This document shows positions 56,602 through 64,000 of a DNA stretch of 64,000 bases, piece by piece. Within the stretch, counting starts at the first letter, position 1, and every line of letters starts with the position of its first letter. The notes under the pieces are model-generated. The model ran no database searches. It worked only from the letters and a program-made list of their open reading frames with translations, and was not told where the DNA came from. Location of the stretch: positions 120,628,886 through 120,692,885 of the forward strand of contig CM040126.1 in the NCBI GenBank assembly GCA_022559845.1. The letters are read 5' to 3'. A program made the position numbers and the translations under genes. The DNA comes from Amorphophallus konjac (Eukaryota; Streptophyta; Magnoliopsida; Alismatales; Araceae).

Positions 56602-57420
56602 TATATTAAGGGTATTTTAGACATTTCGATCACTACACCTAACGACGGTAGATAGGATATTCCACGGACTATCCGTGTCCCATCGATGGCAGTAAACTAC
56701 AGGGGTGTAACCGTAACATTTAAGACTAAATGGAGGATATTTTTGATAATATACTAAGGGTATATTTGACATAACCGATATTTAAAGGGGTATTTATGAA
56801 AAAATCATATTCTATTTTTTAAACGTACGTAACATTGTAACTCGAGAGGTCTTTTAATATGGGTTAGAAGATTTGAAGGCCTTCTACAGAATACATGATC
56901 GACTTAGGGGAGATGTTTCTTAATATAAAAAAATAATAGGGGTTAAAAATTAAAAAAATCCCTATTTTCTTAGGTCTGTTAATCCTGCGTTCTCCGATGA
57001 CATTTTAGTATTCGTGGCGGGTAGACAAGAATTTGCGTACCCTTAATCTTCTTAGACATGGCACCAAAAAGTCCTTCCACTTTGGGCCTTCTATTATTGA
57101 TTTTCTAGTGGTGTCGTAGGTAGACAGACCACTTGATTATTAAACAGTGTCGATACTTTTACGTGTGCATATAGAAATACATGAAGGATAAATCTGTAAT
57201 TTCTGTTTTAACAGTTATTCATATGAAAAAATCTCTCAATTATTTCAGAACCAAATAAATCAATTACGAAAGTTTTACATCTTATCTAGAAAAATAGAGA
57301 GTTTAATTTAGGAAAAATTACCCATATATCCGCTAAAATCTTTCGAAATTATCCCTATATCCTTATCTTTATTATATTTACCGTAATACTCTTACCATTG
57401 TTAACGGAAGGTGAGTGAGA
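56602..57420. other. AT-rich intergenic sequence
   Basis: No ORF or RNA gene was recognised. Text such as AAGGGTATATTTGACATAA (near 56757) and AATTACCCATATATCC (near 57316) resembles sequence often found at ends of plant DNA transposons, but no matching terminal repeat pair was established. Confidence 0.35.
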
Positions 57421-58500
57421 GAGGAGAAAATCTCTAACCTAACCCTGGCTAAATCTCTCTCTCACTCTCTCTCTCTCTCACTCTTCCGTTCCTTGTCACT
57501 CTCCTATTTCCTCGACAACACCTTCTTCCCCTCGTAGCAACCTGCGCCAGCATTGCTCTTCACCGACGTCGGCAATTGCCAGCCACTGGCCGCCACCGCC
57601 TCTTCTCCCCTCAACCGTCGCACCACCACCCTAGCGCCTATGGAGCATGCTGTCACCACTGCCGCGGCGCCACTTGCTAGGCCCCGTCATTCCCCCATCT
57701 TTTCATCCCCTCTCTCCCTTCATGTACACCTACCTTCACAGACCTACTGCTGCACTAACAACCATGCCGCCAGTAGCCGTCGTCGGTCTTCCCGATCAGT
57801 GACTAGCGCTAATTCCCAGCACTGACTGCCTCCCATCTCCTTCCACTGTCGCCCAACCACAATAGCCTGCACTGGGCCACCTGAGCACCCCCATCTGGCA
57901 AACATCACCATGGTTGCGTTGCACTAGTCGCCCTACTCCCGCCCCCGGTGACCCACACTCTGCACCATGACAGTCGCGTAGGGCCAGACATCAACCGCCG
58001 CCACCGCCGTAGGAACCGCCAATCCCTACAATGTCGTTGGAGTAGCCCACCCCATGCCTCTCTTGGCTACACCCTACGTGCGTCGCCGTCTTCCCGTTGT
58101 CACGGCCTTCATTGGATGCTTGCCTTCGCGACCACCCCTGTCCACTTTGCGGTCATCTGCGGCCTCCTCACCCCGCCGACCATCACCACAACCTCCAGCC
58201 AGCGACATAATAGCATCCCCACCCCTACTCCCGCCCGTGGAAACCCCGGACCACACCGTTGGCCATCGACCCCGCCTGCCCTAGCCCATCTCTACAACCA
58301 TCGGCGGCCCTAATGTCGTATGTCATGGACCCTGGGACCTCTAAGGCCTCTCCACCAACTGTAATAGCATCCCCCCGGTGGTCTCCCCCCTCCCCCATGC
58401 TCTGTGTGTGTGTTTACTTGCCAAGGTGTCAGTCTCTCTCTCTCTCTCTCCCCGAAGAGGACAGCCACGGTCTATTCTTTCTCTCTCCATATATATCCTT
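57421..58500 (+). other. C-rich intergenic sequence with weak open frames
   Basis: CT-rich runs (57455-57485, 58432-58452) flank a GC-rich stretch with His/Pro/Arg-rich frames (57553-57825, 57948-58313). The amino-acid content shifts with composition and no domain is seen, so I do not call a gene; a decayed transposon is possible. Confidence 0.35.
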
Positions 58501-58834
58501 TCAATAAAAATGAGAGTAAAATGATAAACTAATATGAAAAAGTGCTGTTTGCATAGGATTTCACCCCAAGGGCATCGTAGCTCTGGTTAAGAGAATTCAA
58601 GAATATTATTTTAGATATGATAAAATTGATAATATAAGATAATTTTGAAAGATTTTAAGAATATACTGATAATTTTCAGGTGAGAGGATATGATGAACAG
58701 TACTGTGCTCGACTCAAATCAGAGTTTTCCTGCGCCCATTATTAAGTTGAGAAACGGTACCCACGGCCACAAAACGACATGTTCCTCCAATCCCCACTCG
58801 ACTCCGATAGGAACAAGGAAAAAAAGACTTACAA

Positions 58835-58852
58835 ACCAACCGAGTTGGTTGA
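58835..58852 (+). promoter_or_regulatory. Paired MYB-type sites upstream of the MYB gene
   Basis: ACCAACC is followed within a few bases by GTTGGTTG, giving two inverted MYB/AC-element cores about 650 bases before the MYB start codon. Binding, including self-regulation, is speculation from motif text. Confidence 0.3.
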
Positions 58853-59185
58853 CGGCCGGCCCCGTTGGGAACTTGGAAGGGTTGTTGCCGGATTATAATA
58901 ACTACATTCCATTGGGTAGAGGCGGCGGCTATTTATTATAATGAGGAGGGGGAGGCTGCGGCTCGGCGGAAGTGGACGAGCCGCGGCCCTCACTATAAAC
59001 CTACCACATGCCCCGCCGAGCCGAGCTTCCGCGCCGGGCGGGGGGTTGGGTAGTGGAGGGCCGGGATGCACGGTCGGCTCTCTCTGCCAGACTTGTTAGG
59101 GGGGGGGGGGGCGGGCGGAGTACTCCATCTGGGAGCGTTGGGTTGGAATGAGGGATATACGAAATAAGCAGGAGTGTTAGATGTG

Positions 59186-59191
59186 CACGTG
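59186..59191. promoter_or_regulatory. G-box in MYB promoter
   Basis: CACGTG within GCACGTGC lies about 80 bases upstream of the probable TATA box. G-boxes bind bHLH and bZIP factors. Confidence 0.4.
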
Positions 59192-59267
59192 CATGTAGTG
59201 GAGAAGTGGGGAGAGATAGGAAGGTCACTGGCGCCATTGAACGGGAAGAGGAGAGGGTACGTAGCAG

Positions 59268-59273
59268 TATAAG
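59268..59273 (+). promoter_or_regulatory. Probable TATA box of MYB gene
   Basis: TATAAG lies 238 bases before the chosen start codon, which would leave a 5' leader of about 200 bases rich in CA and GA. Confidence 0.4.
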
Positions 59274-59505
59274 AAAGGAGGTAGTAGGGTGGTGGAACGA
59301 TGCAGCTAGCGCCACTTGGTAGTTCACTTGTCTTCGCTCACTTCATTACATTTTTAGTCCGTCTACTTCCTCACTTCCCCGGCCCACAAACCCACTTTCT
59401 CTAGTCCACACACGCACACAGACACAGAGGGGGGAGTAGTGAGAGAGAGGAGGAGGGGTGATCATCATTGGGAGTTGGACAAGGAGGAGAGTAAAGGAGG
59501 AGGAG

Positions 59506-60358
59506 ATGGTGAAGAAGGTAGAGAGAAGGGGCAAAGCAGCTGCTTCAGTGGCCAAGAACAAGGCGAAGGTGAACAAGGGGGCCTGGACTGCCGAGGAAGA
59601 CGAGAAGCTCGTGGAGTACGTCAGAGTCCATGGGGACAGGAAGTGGAGGAGCCTCCCTGCCAAAGCTGGTCTCTCTCTCTCTCTCTCTCTCTCGCTCTCT
59701 CTCTCTCTCACACACACACGCCCCATGAACAACCACACTGTTATGAACCAGAATTGTCTCAAACAACTGTGAGTGATACGTCTCCGCAGTTTCATGGCAT
59801 ATTACTTTTCCCGTATTCTTCCTCCAAAGTCTGGTGGCATACTGTTTTGGACCCCAACTTTCATTTGCTCTTCTTCTTTTCGTTCTTCTTTGGATGACGA
59901 TAGAACAACTATATATATATATATATATATACTGATTGCAAGCCCACGTCAAGGAGAGGAGAGATTATTACCGACGACTTAATTTTAGCACACTTTCACC
60001 AAAGGATGCGTCAGAACTGTACCTATTGGGAAAAAGGTTTGTTAAAATGCAAAAAGGCTGCAATTAATTAATAAATTAGCAAGGATAACCGTATTTTATT
60101 TTCTTGCTTTGGCTGCAATTAAAAGCTCACTTCTTCAATTCTGGCTCTAGAATTCATGTTTCCTATATATGTTTTCCCGTTCTGGGCAGGTTTAAACAGG
60201 TGCGGTAAGAGCTGCAGGCTGAGGTGGCTCAACTACCTCAGGCCGGGCATCAAGAGAGGCAACATCTCAGAGCAGGAGGAGGACATGATCATTCGTCTCC
60301 ACAACCTCATAGGCAACAGGCAGCTACCCCCCCCCTCACCCATCTACCTACCCACCAG

Positions 60359-60402
<44 letters not shown>

Positions 60403-61362
60403 CTAGATAGGTAAATTGTATAGTAAAAATGGCCGACATTAAGAAGAATGCAACAACCAGTGAATTCCCATGCACGTGTTACCCGGATCGATCGATGGTC
60501 CCTAGAAACTAACATGCAACCAGCTGTAGCTAGGCAGCCCATGCATGGAATCCGTATACACTACGTAGGACACACGTACTATAAATTTAATCATTCCTTT
60601 CCCTCGGAGATCTAAATCCGATCGAGTGGAAATTAAGAAATGGAACTCCGCCGATCGAGCACATTAATGATCAACGACCGCTTCTCAACAAACAAGAAGA
60701 GGGGGAGAAATAAAAGAAAGCAGAAGAGTATATATTAAGTACGTACTGTGAACTAATAATAGTAGTAGTCTTAATTAATTAACTATGTGTGGTTCCATAT
60801 ATGCATGTTTAATTGCAGGTGGTCCTTGATTGCGGGTAGACTGCCGGGTAGAACAGACAACGAGATCAAGAACTACTGGAACAGCCATCTGAGCAAGAAG
60901 CCATTAACCATTAGTGACCTCAACGACAAGCTCAACGGGAGGGACGAAGCCGGCGGCGACAGCACTGGAAGCCGCTCCGATGACGCTGAAAACGATCAGC
61001 CGATGTCCGACGATCTTCCAATGGGTCCGGCGCCGGGGTGGTACGAGGAACAGCCACGGGAGTCCCAAGAGACCCAGCAGCCGGCAGAGCCATGGATCAA
61101 TAGCGAGGCGTCCGGTGAGGTAGCGTTGGACGTGGATGAGCTCTTCAGCAGCTTCCCCACACTGTTCGACTTTGATCTGCGCGACAGCGGCAGCGAGCAG
61201 GAGGGCATCATCGTCTCCAGCTGCCAGGATCTGTGGACGACCATGCAAACCTCCGTTCAGGGGGAAAGCTTTGATCACTCCCAGCTCCAGCTGGATCTCT
61301 CGGATTTGGACGGGCTGGGGAGGTTGATGGATGGCACGGAGTATGTGATCTGTCCCCCATGA
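59506..61362 (+). CDS. R2R3-MYB transcription factor, three exons
   Basis: Exons 59506-59668, 60190-60319 and 60819-61362 join in frame to 278 codons. The start ATG opens [15 protein letters not shown]; an in-frame ATG at 59458 is also possible. R2 has Trp27, Trp47 and Trp67 with [13 protein letters not shown]3 has Ile80 in place of the first Trp (usual in plants), Trp99 and Trp118 with [15 protein letters not shown]. Residues 86-105 fit the bHLH-interaction signature [DE]Lx2[RK]x3Lx6Lx3R, with Met87 for Leu. [13 protein letters not shown] follows R3, then an acidic Ser/Gln/Asp-rich tail, probably for activation. Intron sites match the standard plant R2R3-MYB positions. It would be a nuclear DNA-binding regulator; the R2R3 text is closest, from memory, to the TT2/C1-like flavonoid group, but the subgroup is uncertain. 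Intron 1 is GT-AG; intron 2 reads as GC-AG. Confidence 0.93.
59670..59720 (+). repeat. (CT)n/(CA)n microsatellite at intron 1 donor
   Basis: The tract starts at the second base of the donor dinucleotide (G|GTCTCTCT...) and ends in a CA run. It is intronic. Confidence 0.9.
59910..59932. repeat. (TA)n microsatellite in MYB intron 1
   Basis: About ten TA units lie in intron 1. Confidence 0.9.
60360..60399 (+). repeat. (CT)n microsatellite in MYB intron 2
   Basis: About twenty CT units begin 40 bases after the intron 2 donor. Confidence 0.9.
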
Positions 61363-62629
61363 TCAGACGCCCCACTTATACTCGGCGTTAATTAGCATGC
61401 ACTACTGTTGGTCTATGATCTCGGTCTAATAATTAAATTCCTGATAAGTGTCGGCGAAAAGTCACGATCAAAATTATTGGGAGCCGGACATTAAGATCCT
61501 AAGTTGATTATAAATTAATGGGATGAGACTTTATGATGAAAATAATGATGATGAGCTCTACCATATATGGTTATAAATGGTTCATGCAGTGCAATATATA
61601 CGGGGGTTACTCGCTCGGTTGGAGCAACCGAAGTGAAATGGGCACGAGATGGGTAAAAAAGAACTTCTATTGGGAGATGGATATTGAATATGGTGGATCT
61701 CATACCTAAATGCAAACCGTCAGATCTGGGGTGATGAGGGCCCTAGAGGAATTGTCCCAAGCTGTCTCAGGAGAAATTCTACAAGATGGAGACGAAAGAT
61801 CAGGGGGTTTGGGATTGGGATTCCAAGAAAAATTCTCTGATACTTAAGTCAGTGTTAGCAAAAGTAAGATGTAAGGAGCTAAGAGAAATTAGGGGTACGT
61901 GATCGGTCTTCACCAGTTTAAGGACTAGGATCAAAACATACCTCTTCGAGGGGAAGTCCCAAAGTTAAATAGGTGCAGTCTCCCTCTTCGATTTCATGGG
62001 AATCTTGGGAGCTAGGCAGGGAGCGTTGCATCCTCGGTACATATTCTCACCGTTGTAGGACTCTTGCTCTCGTCTTATCCCCTCTGTCTTCTCTGCTCAG
62101 GCATTAGCGTAAGATTTGCCTTCGGTTATTAGGGATAAGTGCCCGGCCGCAATAAATCCGCTCCGAGCCAAGAAGGAGGATCCATGCCGTGGATCTATCC
62201 ACCCTTGGATAAGGGATATCCATGTTCTGGAGTCCGGGCTACTGCACATTACTTCAGTCATGGGCATTCCCGAGGGAGCTATCTTGGTGGCCTTCTACTA
62301 GCTCGGGCCGGTGGTGCATTAAGTTTCCACCCGAGCTTAGAGGAGTCCTACACGTGATCGATCGAGCCCAGACTAGATGGCTCTCTTTGAGCCCTTGACT
62401 CTCGGACTTCTTACAAGTGGGCCCTTAGTGTAGAGCTGGGTTGTCATTTACTAAGCCGAGCATGTCTTAGTGGACTTTTGGGTCGAAAGCAATGGATTGT
62501 GAATTTCTCCCTCTCCAGATATAAATACAATATGATTTCTTACGAGATGTATGGAAGATCAATACAATATATGGAGGGGTGTAAAGGAAAAGGTGAGCAT
62601 TAAATGCTCTTACATATTGAAAGTGGAAA
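61363..62629. other. MYB 3' flank and unassigned sequence
   Basis: The first 150 bases are the likely 3' UTR; AATAATTAAA near 61427-61436 could serve as a polyadenylation signal. The rest has no ORF with a recognisable domain. The moderately GC-rich stretch 61740-62480 looks like decayed transposon sequence, but I could not assign it. Confidence 0.35.
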
Positions 62630-62869
62630 GGTGTGTTGGGCTTCTAAGTAACCTTGAAGAGGGGAGAAAGGAAAAAGGCGTTTGTAGGTTTGCTTGGGAA
62701 TAGACATGGAATGGCTTTAATTATCTTGTTCTCACGTGACTGCCCCAATGGTCATATTTATAGCCTCCATATGTTAATGAGAAGTGGCTTGAAGCTTTTT
62801 TTAGATGTATCTTATGCATTGTCATTCTAGAGAAATTTTCACCGATCTTTTCTCTGTAGGTGCAACTAG

Positions 62870-63323
62870 ACTTCTCTCCATCACTCTAGATCTTATAAGC
62901 AAGATTTGACGGCCCGATCATACTAGCCATACTGGTTACGTGTTAGTATGGTACGATACGATAGCGTACCGTATTGTTACTTGTTTGAATGTGAGGTGCT
63001 CAGCTTGAATCTCACGATTGTCATATATATTTTAGCTTTTCCCCTAAAAATAATAAAAATTTCAAAAGAAAATGTGAAAAAATGTGATGTTCACGAGTTT
63101 CAAACTTGAAACCCACTATGAGGAAGAATCATCTCTAACCACTTTATCTATCAAGAGCTATTAAATATAAAATAAAATATATAATATATGAGTATATATC
63201 GATTACGTATCACACATTGGTGTACTGGTCTCTAGGTGGTACGGTCCGGTACGTGCGATTCGCCCTGTATCGGATCGGTTTGTAAAACTCTACTTATAAG
63301 ACACAGTACAAATTATTTTAACA
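62870..63323 (-). repeat. Probable 3' LTR of a right-edge Copia element (outer end uncertain)
   Basis: On the minus strand an LTR-like start TGTTAAAATAATTTG begins at 63323, directly after the purine tract TAAGAGGGGG (63333-63324). The far end could not be fixed; 62870 is a placeholder. GGTACGATACGATAGCGTACCG near 62949-62970 and a related GGTACGGTCCGGTACG near 63237 are unusual near-palindromic texts. Confidence 0.4.
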
Positions 63324-64000
63324 CCCCCTCTTAATTTATAATGTGCATACGACTTCTAAAATAGATAAGCTTGTCGGTAGTCATAGACTTTGTAAAGATA
63401 CCAGCGACTTGCTCCTCTGTCTTTATAAACTTCAGAATGATTTCTTCTTTCTCGACCAAATCTCAGATATAGTGATGATGTAACTTGATGTGTTTCATTC
63501 GTGCATGAAAGACTAGATTCTTCATCATAGCAATGGCTGACATATTATCACAGAGTATAATAGTTGATTTTTCTTGATTTTGCTAACGTTGTGATAATAT
63601 TCTCCTTAGCCAGATTGTTTCGCATGCAGCGCTTGTGGAGATATATATTCAGCTTCAGCTGAAGATAAAGCAATTGTTTGTTACTTCTTTGGCGACCATG
63701 AAATAGGCTTTGTCTCAAGATAAAATAAATATCCATAAGTACTTCTTCAGTCATCTGTGGAGCCTACCCAATCACTGTCTGTGTAGCCAATAAGGTGATT
63801 ATTTCATTTGAAAATATACTTGATGTCATAATTCATAATTCCTCGGAGATATCTCAAAATATGTTTAGCCACTACAAAGTGTAGCTTGTTCAGGTGATTC
63901 ATAAAACGTGATACCACACTTATTGAATATAGAATATACGGCCTTTTATTTGTGAGATATAAGGGAGAACCAACTAAACTTCTGTAGACTGAAGCATTAA
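63324..64000 (-). pseudogene. Copia RT C-terminus and RNase H fragment, decayed, runs off right edge
   Basis: Minus-strand translation gives VYRSLVGSPLYLT, HILRYLRGIMNYDIKY and, after a stop, GYTDSDWVGSTDD, then LSSAEAEYIS-like and AGIFTKSMTTDKL-like text in shifted frames. These are the order and spacing of the end of Copia pol. Several frameshifts and stops make it inactive. It differs from element C in sequence (GYTDSDW against SYSDADY) and so belongs to another Copia lineage. The purine tract and LTR start follow at 63333-63323. Confidence 0.8.

Noticed and set aside
57553..58313. Possible genes in the C-rich stretch
   Set aside because: Composition-driven His/Pro/Arg-rich frames without a domain, and no splice or promoter pattern that I could support.
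59458..59505. Earlier in-frame ATG of the MYB gene
   Set aside because: It is possible, but the extra 16 residues are GA-rich leader translation; the ATG at 59506 lies in a better context and gives a typical MYB N-terminus.
59601..59800. MYB exon 1 reading on through the CT repeat
   Set aside because: The Ser-Leu repeat is intron sequence; splicing at 59668 to 60190 restores the conserved R2 repeat exactly.

Overview
The window is from a flowering-plant nuclear genome. The evidence is plant-type LTR retrotransposons (Copia of the Sirevirus kind, Gypsy of the Tat kind) and one intron-containing R2R3-MYB transcription factor gene. A monocot is likely from the GC-rich MYB codons and the dense Sirevirus content, but I cannot name a species. 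No rRNA, tRNA or CRISPR array was recognised.

About 55 kb (1-55,700) is a stack of nested retrotransposons that can be taken apart by hand, because nearly every layer keeps its 5-bp target-site duplication (TSD). At the left edge, a solo LTR (46-2796, TSD AGTAC) sits inside an oppositely oriented related LTR (<1-45 plus 2802-4694). That LTR lies in a Gypsy-like LTR (4695-5801), next to a second Gypsy-like LTR (5802-6097 plus 55093-55696). The second Gypsy LTR was hit by Copia element E (6098-55087, + strand, TSD CAATT). E was itself hit by Gypsy-like solo LTR H (6244-9704) in its 5' LTR, by Copia element A (14847-25704, - strand, TSD CACAT) and by Copia element C (25881-51075, - strand, TSD CTAGC). 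C was then hit by solo LTR D (29071-32382, TSD CTAGG) and by Gypsy/Tat element G (38021-49378, + strand, TSD GACCC).

Coding content of the nest: C carries a degraded gag-pol with an unbroken RT/RNase H segment. G carries a near-complete gag-pol with one in-frame stop, plus an antisense accessory gene. E carries gag remnants only. A carries gag with four zinc knuckles and a second unrelated ORF, with no pol, so E and A look non-autonomous.

The main discovery candidate is a shared layout of the Sirevirus-type LTRs. In five LTR families of otherwise different sequence (the solo LTR at 46-2796, E, A, C, D) the same order recurs in element orientation: an array of a short GGTCGAY-like motif, a TATA box, a run of short hairpins, then a hairpin followed by GGGTGGAYGTAGG, a second hairpin and CCGAACCACCTTAAAATC. 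Stem sequences differ between families while pairing is kept, as expected of selected RNA structure.

Right of the nest are a GGA-rich low-complexity block (55.7-56.2 kb), AT-rich and C-rich sequence without recognisable genes, the three-exon MYB gene (59506-61362), unassigned sequence, and the 3' end of another Copia element running off the right edge (63.3-64.0 kb).
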